A DNA stretch of 64,000 bases from an uncultured Oleiphilaceae bacterium (GTDB lineage: Bacteria > Pseudomonadota > Gammaproteobacteria > Pseudomonadales > Oleiphilaceae): the NCBI GenBank assembly GCA_913060665.1, contig CAJXUY010000014.1:54597-118596 (forward strand). The letters are read 5' to 3'. The position numbers and the translations under genes were made by a program. This document shows, in pieces, positions 1 to 9,594 of the stretch. A model generated the notes under the pieces. That model was not told the origin of the DNA, made no database searches, and saw nothing but the letters and a program-made list of their open reading frames with translations. How positions within the stretch are numbered: the stretch's first letter is position 1; every line of letters begins with the position of its first letter.

Positions 1-2
1 CT

Positions 3-1127
3 ACCTCATTAATCGTTACCGGGTGCGGTGAAGATTCGGCTAGCAAGCAACCATCTAAAGACGCACCGTTACCCTCAGTAGTTGTTTCAACTGTTAGTAG
101 CTTGTCTATAAGCCCTACCAGGCGTTTTATCGGCCGTACTGAAGCAGTCGAAGATGTACAAATAAAAGCCCGTGTTAGCGGCTATTTGATGTCTATGGAT
201 TTCGTTGAGGGGCAAGACGTTGAAAAGGGTGACGTACTGTTTGAGATTGACTCTAAACCTTATCAGGCTGAAGTATCTCGCCTGTCTGCTGAAGTGAATA
301 GGCAGCAAGCTAGTTTGACGAATGCGAAACGGAATTATCGTCGAGGTAATGAACTGATCGAAAAAGGGTTTATTAGTGCGATGGAAATGGATGATCTAAC
401 ATCTAAGCGGGATCAGGCCAGCGCGTCTTTGCAATCTAGCGAGGCGGCATTAGAGGCGGCGAAACTCAATTTGTCTTATACCAGAATCCAGGCGCCTATA
501 TCGGGACGTATCGGTCGCAAGTCTCTCAGTATTGGTGATTTAGTCAGCCCTGAATCGGGTGTGTTGGTGACGATTGTGACTGTTGACCCCATGTATGTGA
601 CCTTTGATATTTCAGAAAAATTAGTCGCTACCGCTAGCGGGCAAAAAAATTCACTGTCTGAAGCGACAAAAGCGTTGCCTATACCGAATATAGAGTTACC
701 GAATGGTGAGATGTATGATCAGCAAGGTCAGTTTGATTTTGTCGACAATCGCGTTGACCCTGCAACCGGTACGGTAAAGGTGAGAGCGGTATTCCCCAAT
801 CAAAAGGGGCTACTGATACCGGGCCAGTATGTTACGGCTGTCGTTAGCTCAAGCGAAGTATTAGACGCTATACTTATTCCTCAAGCCGCTGTTTCTGAAG
901 ACCAGCAAGGCCATTTTGTAATGGTCATAGACGACAAAGATATCGTTCAAGTGCGTCGAGTAGAAATGGGTGAAAGAGTTGAAGTTAATTGGGTGGCAGA
1001 AAAAGGGCTGAAGGAAGGCGAGCGGTTAATAGTAGAAGGTATTCAAAAAGTAAGAACCGGACAACAGGTAAACCCTGTAGAGCAGAAAGTTAAAGCATTC
1101 GACGAAACTAATAGCAAACTGCCTTAG
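3..1127 (+). CDS. RND efflux periplasmic adaptor (MFP), 5' partial
   Basis: Periplasmic adaptor subunit of a tripartite RND efflux pump; it links the inner-membrane pump encoded 12 bp downstream to an outer-membrane channel. The reading frame is open to the left edge of the window, so the true start lies outside. The visible N-terminus carries a lipobox-like V-T-G-C with the Cys at bases 24-26, so the protein is probably a lipoprotein anchored in the inner membrane. A biotinyl-lipoyl-like half-motif, a coiled-coil hairpin rich in A/E/L/S, a second lipoyl half (IQAPISGRIGR) and a C-terminal beta domain follow in the order of the AcrA/MexE family. An internal TTG at 102 is not the true start. 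Family assignment is firm; substrates cannot be read from sequence. Confidence 0.9.
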   Translation, partial: TSLIVTGCGEDSASKQPSKDAPLPSVVVSTVSSLSISPTRRFIGRTEAVEDVQIKARVSGYLMSMDFVEGQDVEKGDVLFEIDSKPYQAEVSRLSAEVNRQQASLTNAKRNYRRGNELIEKGFISAMEMDDLTSKRDQASASLQSSEAALEAAKLNLSYTRIQAPISGRIGRKSLSIGDLVSPESGVLVTIVTVDPMYVTFDISEKLVATASGQKNSLSEATKALPIPNIELPNGEMYDQQGQFDFVDNRVDPATGTVKVRAVFPNQKGLLIPGQYVTAVVSSSEVLDAILIPQAAVSEDQQGHFVMVIDDKDIVQVRRVEMGERVEVNWVAEKGLKEGERLIVEGIQKVRTGQQVNPVEQKVKAFDETNSKLP

Positions 1128-1139
1128 GGAATCAACTTT

Positions 1140-4100
1140 ATGTTTAGCTTATTTTTTATTGATCGGCCCAAGTTTGCGTTTGTTATTTCAATAGTGATTT
1201 CCCTAGCGGGTCTGCTGTCTATTCCGTTATTACCTATTGCAGAGTTTCCCGATGTGACCCCGCCGGTTGTTAACGTTTCCACTAGTTACCCTGGCGCAGA
1301 TGCTGAAACCGTTAGGGATACGATTGCAACGCCTATTGAGGCTGAACTCAACGGGGTTGAGGGTGCAATGTATATGTCTTCAAATAGCGCCAATGATGGT
1401 ACTTACTCATTGAATGTGACGTTTGAAGTGGGCTCTGACCCAGATATGGCGCAGGTGCGAGTGCAAAACCTGGTTCAGCAGGCGCTTCCTAAGCTACCAG
1501 AAGAAACCTCTAAGCAAGGTGTTAATGTTAATAAGCAATCAACGTCTATGACGATGATCGTAAACCTGTTTTCACCCGAAGAAACCCATGATGGTTTATT
1601 TCTCTCAAACTATGCCAGCCTTAGTATCACGGATGCCCTTGCTCGTATTAATGGTGTGAGTAAAGTAACTATTATGGGAGCCTTGGACTACGGTATGCGA
1701 ATTTGGCTTAATCCAGATCGTATGGCGAGTTTAAATTTAACGGTGCAAGATATCTTGAGCTCAGTTCAGGAACAGAACGTTCAAGTTGCTGCAGGGCAAG
1801 TGGGGGCACCGCCTTCGCCAAGTTATCAGCAGTTTCAGTATACGCTTAGAACCACTGGGCGACTTACGAGCGTTGAGGATTTTGAGAATATTATTCTGGT
1901 AGCTCGAGAAGATGGTTCCTCTGTCAGGTTAAAAGATGTAGCTCGTCTTGAGTTAGGTTCACAAAGTTATGCTTCTTTCGGCAAGCTTGATAATAAACCC
2001 AGCACCGTAATTGCTATCTATCAACTACCTGAAGCCAATGCCCTCGATATTTCTGATGCAGTAAACATAGAGATGGAGAAGTTGAAAGTAGGGTTCCCCA
2101 ATGATATTGATTACGGCATTCTTTATGATACTACTAAGTTTGTTGATGCTTCGATAAAAGAGGTAGCTATAACATTATTTCAAGCGTTAATACTGGTTGT
2201 ATTAGTTGTTTACATCTTTTTGCAAGATGTTCGCTCAACGTTAATACCCGCAATCGCGATTCCCGTTTCTTTGGTCGGTACATTCGCTGTATTGTTGGTT
2301 ACGGGTATGAGTATCAATACGGTGACCTTGTTTGCATTAATTCTTGCTATAGGAGTGGTGGTCGATGATGCCATTGTGGTGATTGAGAATGTGCAGCGGC
2401 ATATGGATGATGGTTTATCACCGAAAGACGCTACCCGGCAAGCAATGAAAGAAGTATTTGGCCCAGTTATCGCGACGACACTCGTACTGCTTGCGGTTTT
2501 TGTACCTGTTGCCTTAATGCCGGGTATTACCGGCCAGATGTATGCGCAGTTTGCAGTGACCATTTCGATTGCTGTTATTATTTCATCCATTAATGCTTTA
2601 ACCTTAAGCCCTGCACTTTGTGCAACCGTACTTAAGCCTAACTCACCCGATAGTGAGAAGAAAAAAGGCCGCTTTTTTACCTGGTTTGAAGCAACCTTTG
2701 CACGCTTAACGGGAGGTTATGTCGGATGGGTGCGTGTTTTGGTCCGCAGAGTGGTTTTAGTGGTTGTGTTATTAGCCTTAATCCTAGGCGGAACCGGGTT
2801 TCTATTCAAAACACTACCGACAGGGTTTATCCCCCCTGAAGATAAAGGCGCATTCATGATTGATATTGCGCTGCCTGATGGCGCTTCGCTCCAGCGAACC
2901 GAAGCAGTGCTGGATCAGGTGACCGAAATTATTAATAGTGAAGCCGGTGTTGCTAACGCCATGACCGTGAGTGGTTACAGTATATTGAAAGGCGCTGCTT
3001 CTTCAAATGCGGGTTTGGCGATTGTGGTACTCGACCCTTGGGATGAGAGGCCGACCAAAGACCTGCATATGTTTGGTATTCTTCAGAGAATTCAGGCAAA
3101 ACTATTTGCACTGCCTGATGCAAACATATTTGCGTTTCCGTTACCTGCTATTCCTGGAATAGGTGCAACAGGAGGTTTTGAGTTTGTATTGGAAGACACT
3201 ATGGGAAGGTCGCCATCTGAATTGGCCGCTGTTATGCGTACCCTTATTTTAAAGGCCAATGAGGCTCCTGAAATAGATAAGGCGTTTAGCTCCTTTAGAG
3301 CCGATGTACCACAGGTATTTATTGATGTTGATCGGGTTAAGGCTCGCAATTTGGGTATACCACTCAATGATGTTTTTATGACCATGCAATCGTTATTGGG
3401 GTCACTCTATATTAATGACTTCAATAAGTTCGGTAAGGTTTACCGAGTTATGATGATGGCTGATGCCGAGTATCGTAGTGATGTCAGAGATATTGACCGG
3501 TTTTACGTAAGAAGCCAAACCAATGAAATGGTGCCGTTAGGTACATTGATTGACACCAAACCAATACTCGGCCCTGAAGTGGTGACCCGATATAATCTTT
3601 TTGCCTCAGCAAATATTAATGGTAGTGCTGCTCCGGGATACAGCTCAGGCCAGGCTATCGCAGCAATGGAGCGGATAGCGGCAGAAGAGTTACCAGATGG
3701 ATACGCCTTTGAGTGGACGGGTATGACTTATCAGGAATTAGCGGCTGGAAACCTCGCCCCGTTGCTCTTTTCGTTAGCCATTATCTTCGTTTATCTATTT
3801 TTGGTGGCCCAGTATGAAAGTTGGTCGATTCCGCTAAGCGTTATGTTTGCGGTGCCTATCGCTATGTTAGGTGCATTAATGGCTGTTGCGGCGGTCGGTA
3901 TGGCTGTTAACTTGTATACCCAGATAGGGTTGGTGCTGTTAATTGGTTTATCGACCAAGAGCGCCATTCTCATCGTTGAGTTTGCAAAAAACCTGAAGGA
4001 AGAAGAAGGGTTATCTGTCTGGGATGCTGCGATTAAAGCAGCGGAATTAAGATTTCGGGCGGTATTAATGACAGGGCTTTCTTTTGTGCTGGGGGTTATC

Positions 4101-4277
4101 CCGTTAGTGCTATCCACTGGCGCTGGAGCAGTGAGTCGGTTGTCGTTGGGCTTTGCAGTACTCGGTGGCATGATGCTCTCAGTCGTTGTTGCGACGCTGT
4201 TGGTACCAGCGTTTTATGTGATTATTCAACGAATCAGAGACCGCTATAAGGGGAGTGATGACGCTAAGCCAAGTTAG
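1140..4277 (+). CDS. RND multidrug efflux inner-membrane transporter (HAE-1 family)
   Basis: Proton-driven inner-membrane pump of the AcrB/MexF family, which exports hydrophobic compounds together with the adaptor upstream. At 1045 residues it has the usual family length. The N-terminus (FFIDRPKFAFVISIVISLAG) is the first membrane helix; two large periplasmic loops follow. The paired Asp residues of the proton relay are present in GVVVDDAIVVIEN, and the second half carries the matching helix cluster near residues 870-1030. The start ATG at 1140 lies 12 bp after the adaptor stop, so the two genes are an operon. No outer-membrane channel gene follows; it may lie elsewhere or upstream. No regulator is visible in the window. 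Confidence 0.95.
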   Translation: MFSLFFIDRPKFAFVISIVISLAGLLSIPLLPIAEFPDVTPPVVNVSTSYPGADAETVRDTIATPIEAELNGVEGAMYMSSNSANDGTYSLNVTFEVGSDPDMAQVRVQNLVQQALPKLPEETSKQGVNVNKQSTSMTMIVNLFSPEETHDGLFLSNYASLSITDALARINGVSKVTIMGALDYGMRIWLNPDRMASLNLTVQDILSSVQEQNVQVAAGQVGAPPSPSYQQFQYTLRTTGRLTSVEDFENIILVAREDGSSVRLKDVARLELGSQSYASFGKLDNKPSTVIAIYQLPEANALDISDAVNIEMEKLKVGFPNDIDYGILYDTTKFVDASIKEVAITLFQALILVVLVVYIFLQDVRSTLIPAIAIPVSLVGTFAVLLVTGMSINTVTLFALILAIGVVVDDAIVVIENVQRHMDDGLSPKDATRQAMKEVFGPVIATTLVLLAVFVPVALMPGITGQMYAQFAVTISIAVIISSINALTLSPALCATVLKPNSPDSEKKKGRFFTWFEATFARLTGGYVGWVRVLVRRVVLVVVLLALILGGTGFLFKTLPTGFIPPEDKGAFMIDIALPDGASLQRTEAVLDQVTEIINSEAGVANAMTVSGYSILKGAASSNAGLAIVVLDPWDERPTKDLHMFGILQRIQAKLFALPDANIFAFPLPAIPGIGATGGFEFVLEDTMGRSPSELAAVMRTLILKANEAPEIDKAFSSFRADVPQVFIDVDRVKARNLGIPLNDVFMTMQSLLGSLYINDFNKFGKVYRVMMMADAEYRSDVRDIDRFYVRSQTNEMVPLGTLIDTKPILGPEVVTRYNLFASANINGSAAPGYSSGQAIAAMERIAAEELPDGYAFEWTGMTYQELAAGNLAPLLFSLAIIFVYLFLVAQYESWSIPLSVMFAVPIAMLGALMAVAAVGMAVNLYTQIGLVLLIGLSTKSAILIVEFAKNLKEEEGLSVWDAAIKAAELRFRAVLMTGLSFVLGVIPLVLSTGAGAVSRLSLGFAVLGGMMLSVVVATLLVPAFYVIIQRIRDRYKGSDDAKPS

Positions 4278-4428
4278 GTTTGTTTAGTGTTTAGTTTAAT
4301 TGTCTCCGCCCTTTGAGCGGATGCTGAAGGGGCGACGGTAACTTCATTACAATATAAAAAATCAGTAAATATACGTTAATGTTCGTCTATGCGAATATTA
4401 ATAGACACTATTAAGCTAAGGTTTGGCT

Positions 4429-5340
4429 ATGAGATTAAGCCGTTTTTGGGTGCTGAAAAAAAGTTTCGCTGTCACACTGTTTGTTTTGCTATCAATTTCA
4501 TTGTCCCATGCTGAAGGGTTATCCCCAAAGGACTTACAATGGAGTGAACTGAAATACTCAGGGTCTAAATTTTTTATTAGTTTGGATACGTCTGTTTCAG
4601 TAGATATGATTAGTAAAGAGCAAGCGAGTAGTGAGCTAATCATACCCAAAGAAGGTGAGGGTAAGCAGCCTTTAGCTGATGAAATCGTCAAGCTAAATGT
4701 TAAAAACAGTGTTGTTGGGAGTGAAACTGACTTTACAGTGTGGCTAGAGCCTGATACAACCGTGCTACAGCGTACATCGATCTATGGAGGCATCAAAGAG
4801 TGGTATCGTACATATCGGTTTATGAGTGACAGGGTATACTCTGACAAGCGAAAACCCACTAATAGTAAAGAAAAAGGAGAGCGTTGGAATACTTGGACCA
4901 ATATCGCTCAGGGCTTTTTCATGTTGGATGATACAGAGCAAAAGGCAACGGTTAGCGAATCAGAAGCTCTATTTTATCTAATTGGTGTTTCTGACTTAAA
5001 AAACAAGGGGGATAAAACCTCTTTAAATATGTACGATCGGAGCGGTGTAATCAATGCAACCGTGGCGATTACCGGATCAAAAAGGGTTTCTGTCGACTAT
5101 CAGGTCATTAAAGACGGACAATCGTCCCGAGTTAAGAAAAAGGTTGTTGCATTAGAAGCGATAGTCGATGCGCGTTCTATTAAAGCGGATGGCAACCTAG
5201 AGAAGTTTAAGTTTCTGGGCTATAAGGATGATATTAGACTACTCATTGACCCTGAGTTAAATGCCATACTCGAAATATCGGGAGCAGTAGAGTATGTGGG
5301 GGATGTTACTATTCGGCTGGAACAAATTTCACTCAATTAA
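4429..5340 (+). CDS. Secreted protein of unknown function (DUF3108-like fold possible)
   Basis: I do not recognise this gene with certainty. It has a cleavable signal peptide (charged start, hydrophobic stretch, then SLSHAEG), so the product is probably periplasmic. The rest (about 280 residues) is rich in beta-type sequence with conserved-looking Trp/Tyr in GGIKEWYRTYRF. The pattern resembles DUF3108-type periplasmic proteins, but this is a weak resemblance. The ATG at 4429 is chosen over a TTG two codons upstream because an AAGG lies 7 bases before it. A glycosyltransferase-like gene begins 63 bp downstream in the same direction, so co-transcription is possible. Confidence 0.75.
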   Translation: MRLSRFWVLKKSFAVTLFVLLSISLSHAEGLSPKDLQWSELKYSGSKFFISLDTSVSVDMISKEQASSELIIPKEGEGKQPLADEIVKLNVKNSVVGSETDFTVWLEPDTTVLQRTSIYGGIKEWYRTYRFMSDRVYSDKRKPTNSKEKGERWNTWTNIAQGFFMLDDTEQKATVSESEALFYLIGVSDLKNKGDKTSLNMYDRSGVINATVAITGSKRVSVDYQVIKDGQSSRVKKKVVALEAIVDARSIKADGNLEKFKFLGYKDDIRLLIDPELNAILEISGAVEYVGDVTIRLEQISLN

Positions 5341-5403
5341 TCGAACTGTTTCAGAAATAGCACGATTTAAATAAACTATTGAAGATGAAGTTGAGAGCGT
5401 TAT

Positions 5404-6762
5404 TTGTCGTTTCATAAGCAATCTCATGCGGTAAGCAAGTACTTGCGTAACTACTCTGAGCATGAGGCGTTGCTGTTAGAGTGTCTTCCTAAGCAATACG
5501 GACACACAGTTGTCATTCCTCTTTATGATGAGTCATTTGACGTTATTGTTCGGTTACTCAATTCAAATTTCTCCTTTACTGACTCATATTCTTGTCATTC
5601 CATTGTGTTTATATTGGTTGTCAATTGCCCGGAAGAGGGTGATGAGCAAGCCGCAGCTAGAACTGTGGCATTGCTGGATCAGCTGACTGAATGGGCTCGG
5701 CCAGTTCTCAATACCGAAAATGTTGCTTATGGTGAGTTTGAAAATGGAAATGGCATCATTATTATCGATAGATGTAGTGATAGTAAGAGGATAGACAAAA
5801 AGCAAGGCGTCGGACTTGCCCGTAAGATTGGCGCTGATCTGGCTTGTTATTTAATATTTACAAAGGCGGTTATTGGCCCGTGGATTCACTCAACAGATGG
5901 GGATGTTATATTACCCCCTGATTATTTTTCTGGCGTTAGTCGGTATGCCCCTGCTTCAGTGTTTCCAGGTAACTCCAAACATACCCCTGCAGCATTGATC
6001 TATCCTTTTAATCACATACCTGAAAAGAACTATGAAGTTGCCAGTGCACTCTATGACTGGTCATTAAGATATTACGTTGAATGTATAAGAGAAGCGGGTT
6101 CTAGTTACGACTACCACACCATTGGCAGTCTGATTGCGGTTGACTTTGTTTCATACGCAAAAGTTAGAGGGTTTCCGAAACGGTCGGGTGGAGAAGATTT
6201 TTATTTGTTGAATAAACTGGCCAAAGTAGGACAAATTGTCAGCCTAGAAGCGCCTGTCATTAATGTCGCCGCAAGACCTAGCCAGCGGGTGCCGTTTGGC
6301 ACTGGTCCAGCTATCTGTAAAATTACCGAAACCAAAAACGCAATTGAGAATCACCTTTTTTATCATCCGGGTATCTTCAGGCAACTAAAAATAGTCTATT
6401 TATTGATAAATAATAGTTGGGATTTGAGTAAAAAAATGGCCCCCGCTAGAGTTAACGATATTGTATCGGCGTTGGATTTGTCAGCGGTACATTCCCCTAT
6501 AAACGCGGCAACCATTGGAGCACTGGATACGTTGGGTTTCTTCTCTGCATGGACACATGCTGTTAAGCAATCAAGCAATGTGGAATCGTTTGTTAAACAA
6601 ATGACGATTTGGTTTGATGCGTTTAAAACACTCAAGTTTGTTCATATTTTGAGAGATCATGATTATCCTTCGTTAACGCTGAAACAGGTGTTACAAAACA
6701 CGCAGATTTTGAGCGATGACTTGCGCGTTAGAGCTACACTGCTGACCTCAATACCGAAATAG
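5404..6762 (+). CDS. GT-A type glycosyltransferase-like protein
   Basis: Likely cytoplasmic glycosyltransferase with a GT-A fold. The N-terminal part (HTVVIPLYDESFDVIVRLL) matches the nucleotide-binding start of family 2 enzymes. A D-x-D type metal site is seen in STDGDVILPPDYF, and a later GGEDFYLLNKL resembles the acceptor/catalytic acid region (G-E-D) of GT-A enzymes. No membrane segments are obvious. The start is TTG: the frame has a stop at 5392-5394 and no ATG before the conserved region. An alpha/beta hydrolase gene follows after 12 bp, so the two are probably co-transcribed. Donor and acceptor are unknown. Confidence 0.7.
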   Translation: MSFHKQSHAVSKYLRNYSEHEALLLECLPKQYGHTVVIPLYDESFDVIVRLLNSNFSFTDSYSCHSIVFILVVNCPEEGDEQAAARTVALLDQLTEWARPVLNTENVAYGEFENGNGIIIIDRCSDSKRIDKKQGVGLARKIGADLACYLIFTKAVIGPWIHSTDGDVILPPDYFSGVSRYAPASVFPGNSKHTPAALIYPFNHIPEKNYEVASALYDWSLRYYVECIREAGSSYDYHTIGSLIAVDFVSYAKVRGFPKRSGGEDFYLLNKLAKVGQIVSLEAPVINVAARPSQRVPFGTGPAICKITETKNAIENHLFYHPGIFRQLKIVYLLINNSWDLSKKMAPARVNDIVSALDLSAVHSPINAATIGALDTLGFFSAWTHAVKQSSNVESFVKQMTIWFDAFKTLKFVHILRDHDYPSLTLKQVLQNTQILSDDLRVRATLLTSIPK

Positions 6763-6774
6763 AGAAGTACTTTA

Positions 6775-7662
6775 ATGTTAAACAGACTTAAACAATGGGA
6801 GTACCCCCTCTCTACAGGTTTTACAGTTCGAGGGTTTTACACTGAGCCGACTGGTAACCCTGTGATTCATTTTGTGCATGGTAATGGGTATTGTGGTTTG
6901 GTTTATGAACAGATGCTTGAGCCTCTTATGGAGCACTACGATCTTTTTATCAGTGATATTCAGGGTCATGGTAATAGCGATGTGGGTGGGCATTTTAGAG
7001 GCTGGAATCGAAATTCGGAGTTTTGTGCTGAGGTATGGCAGTACTACAAAAAAAGGCTTTGGCCTGACGTGCCTGCAATCGCCATGGGACATAGTTTTGG
7101 TAGTGTCATGTCTGCGTTGATGATGGCTAATCATCCAACCTTATTTGATCGTGGTGTATTGTTGGACCCTGTTTTTCTTAATAAATCGTTGATGAGGCTA
7201 GTGGTATTATCTGAGCCCTTTGGCCTGCTAAATTTTACTTCATTAGCGCGTAGAGCCAAAAGTCGGCGTAGTGAATGGTCTGATACAAAAGAAGCGTTTG
7301 ATTACTTTCATCAACGAGGAATGTTTAAAGGCTGGGACGATGGCTGTTTGTGGTCGTACATTAACCATGCGCTTAAAGAAACATCTAATGGCTTAATGTT
7401 GAAGTGTCCGCCCCGGAGAGAGTCGGCGATTTTTGCCTCATTTCCAAAACGCTTATGGTCTTCACTTGATCGTATTACCACTCAGACTCATGTTATCTAT
7501 GGCGACCGAAGCTATCCGTTTGTTCTGAAATCTGCCAATGTGTTGCAGCAATCAAATGAAGTTGTAACTGCAGAGGCTGTACCAGGTAGGCATTGTTTTA
7601 TGCAAGAGCATCCCGTAAAAACGGCAGAAAAGATTCATAAACACCTGTCATCAGGTGGGTGA
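6775..7662 (+). CDS. Alpha/beta hydrolase
   Basis: Soluble alpha/beta-hydrolase. Visible features are the oxyanion-hole motif HGNGYCG near residue 36, the DIQGHGNS loop, the nucleophile elbow GHSFGS with the catalytic Ser near residue 108, and a C-terminal catalytic His in PGRHCFMQEHP. The length (295 residues) is normal for the fold. It lies 12 bp behind the glycosyltransferase-like gene, suggesting a shared role, perhaps in making or trimming a glycolipid, but that is inference. The substrate cannot be determined. Confidence 0.85.
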   Translation: MLNRLKQWEYPLSTGFTVRGFYTEPTGNPVIHFVHGNGYCGLVYEQMLEPLMEHYDLFISDIQGHGNSDVGGHFRGWNRNSEFCAEVWQYYKKRLWPDVPAIAMGHSFGSVMSALMMANHPTLFDRGVLLDPVFLNKSLMRLVVLSEPFGLLNFTSLARRAKSRRSEWSDTKEAFDYFHQRGMFKGWDDGCLWSYINHALKETSNGLMLKCPPRRESAIFASFPKRLWSSLDRITTQTHVIYGDRSYPFVLKSANVLQQSNEVVTAEAVPGRHCFMQEHPVKTAEKIHKHLSSGG

Positions 7663-7720
7663 TAGCAAAGGGTATTGCTAGCGAGAGTTGGTCAATTACT
7701 CTAAATAGATACTCGATTAA

Positions 7721-7786
7721 TCGCAGCTAAAAGCAGCTCCTACATCTTACCTAATTCACAAGGTAGGAGCGGCACTTTGGCGCGAT
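7721..7786. repeat. Inverted pair of REP-like palindromic elements
   Basis: Two inverted copies of a Pseudomonas-type REP core lie head-to-head between convergent genes. The left copy (7721-7744) contains TCGCAGCTAAAAGCAGCTCC and the right copy (7761-7786) contains GTAGGAGCGGCACTTTGGCG. The inner arms GCTCCTAC and GTAGGAGC pair perfectly, giving a cruciform of the REPIN type. It may also end transcription of the two converging units. Confidence 0.65.
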
Positions 7787-7798
7787 ACTTTGCTTCTG

Positions 7799-9346
7799 TT
7801 ATCTTGCGATATTAGCAGATAGTAACTTGGAATGAATGCGGTAACCTTCAGGAAGTGAGGTCGTAATCGGGTCTTTTTCGACTAAACTTCGACTCTTAGG
7901 TTTTATTGCCTGTTTGATTTTCCAGCGTTCTTTTTTGATCACTTTTCCGGCGGTATCTGTCATCGTAGACTCAATCTCTATTTCGATCACTGTGATCTCG
8001 CTGTGGTTTTCTGCATAGGCTTTAAGTTCTCGATTTTTGCCGAGCGTATGTTTAATCTTAATGTATTTTTCTGGATGGCTGGGTAGCTCAAGTTTGGCCA
8101 GCTTAACGCGTGCGCTTTGACCATTACTGCCTTGGGCTTGAGATGCTTTTCCGTAGTGCAGTATGGCGTTTTGTTGATCCCCTTGTAATTGCGCAATATT
8201 GCCTAACCCTAGTTCAGCAACTGACGTCGGTAGAAGTTGAGCGCTACGTGAGAAGTCTTTCTTTGCCTGTTCAAGGTTGCCTAGCTTTTCGTTTGATAGC
8301 CCCTTTTTTAAGTAACTTGAGAATTGTTCAGGGAATAGGGCAACCGACCTCTCATATTGTTTAACCGCCAATGAATCTTTGCCTTGAGCACTGTAAATAT
8401 CGCCCTTAGTGGCATAAAACAGTGCTTCATTAGGTTCTTCCTTAATGGCTTTATCTATTTCAGCCATTGCGGAAGAGAAGTTCTTATTAGTTATTAGTGC
8501 AACCGCTTTGTCTTGAGCGGTATATGCATTGGACTTGCTCAAAAGGTATTTCATATGCTTCTGAAAGTCTGCTTTTCCTCGGTAGTTACCCGTTGAAGAA
8601 AATGCTACAACATGCTCACGGTTAGCGGATACCCGAGCTGGAGAGGGAGGGTGAGATGCAAATAGCCCCTGTAGCCAATTAGATTGCTGATTTTTCGATA
8701 ACTCGACAAATAGTTGCTGTAGTTCAACGGCTGCGTTTAAGTCGTAACCCGCTTTAGCCATATACTTCATACCGAAGTGATCTGATTCGAGTTCGTGTTC
8801 TTGGCTGTATTGCGCCATGGTTAACTGGGCTCCCATGGTGGCCCCGCCAATAATCAGATCTTTATAGTCTGTACCTTCAGTTGCCAAGCCCAGCCCCATC
8901 ATACCGTACTCCACTAACATTCCTTGCTGAGTACGTTGCGCACTATGGCGTGCAGCGGCATGAACAATTTCATGACTTAATACGGCGGCCAATTGCGCTT
9001 CATCATCAAGCTTAACTAGCAAGCCTCTATTTAATGCGATTTTACCTGATGGCAGCGCCCAGGCATTGGGGACTGAGTTATTGAGGATTACAAACTCGTA
9101 TGGCAAATCTGGACGGTCGCCGACAGCTGCAAGTTTTTTACCCACGCTTGCTATATAAAGGGTCAATTCAGGGTCAAGGTAGTACAAGCCGCCCTGAGAC
9201 TGTTGCGCGGGTTTATATTGTGATTGCCCTATTTGTGCGTCTTGGCTCTCTGAGACAAACATTAGTTGTTGTTCGCCGGTTACGGGGTTTACTGAGCAAG
9301 CTGTCGATAAACTAGCAAAAATTAGTATGGTGATAAGCCTTAGCAT
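7799..9346 (-). CDS. M48 family zinc metalloprotease, lipoprotein with TPR region
   Basis: Envelope zinc protease of the M48 family, related to BepA/YfgC-type outer-membrane quality-control proteases. The N-terminus is a lipoprotein signal with lipobox LSTAC (Cys17). The HExxH site is HEIVH at residues 125-129, followed by AARH; the third ligand is probably in EHELESDHFG. After the catalytic domain, residues about 260-410 have the A/L/Y spacing of tetratricopeptide repeats (for example ALFYATKGDIYSAQGKDSLA). The far C-terminus is a separate segment of unknown role. It appears monocistronic, with convergent neighbours on its downstream side. Confidence 0.9.
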   Translation of the reverse strand: MLRLITILIFASLSTACSVNPVTGEQQLMFVSESQDAQIGQSQYKPAQQSQGGLYYLDPELTLYIASVGKKLAAVGDRPDLPYEFVILNNSVPNAWALPSGKIALNRGLLVKLDDEAQLAAVLSHEIVHAAARHSAQRTQQGMLVEYGMMGLGLATEGTDYKDLIIGGATMGAQLTMAQYSQEHELESDHFGMKYMAKAGYDLNAAVELQQLFVELSKNQQSNWLQGLFASHPPSPARVSANREHVVAFSSTGNYRGKADFQKHMKYLLSKSNAYTAQDKAVALITNKNFSSAMAEIDKAIKEEPNEALFYATKGDIYSAQGKDSLAVKQYERSVALFPEQFSSYLKKGLSNEKLGNLEQAKKDFSRSAQLLPTSVAELGLGNIAQLQGDQQNAILHYGKASQAQGSNGQSARVKLAKLELPSHPEKYIKIKHTLGKNRELKAYAENHSEITVIEIEIESTMTDTAGKVIKKERWKIKQAIKPKSRSLVEKDPITTSLPEGYRIHSKLLSANIAR

Positions 9347-9594
9347 TGTTGTCCCTAAATTACTGTGAATTAAATATAGCGACTATTTTGACTAATTTAG
9401 GCTTTGATCCGCAATAGAGTTGCCATTTTTATTCTATATTTAGACATAGTGTTACAACATGAATACAGTGTGATAGTTAGTATTCTAGCGTTGAAAGTCA
9501 GTGGTGATAGGGCTATAGTGCGTTGTTGCTATAAATTTCGCTTTGTGCGGTTTCACGTTCTTTCCACTGATTAATTCTGTGTTAGTAAATAACA

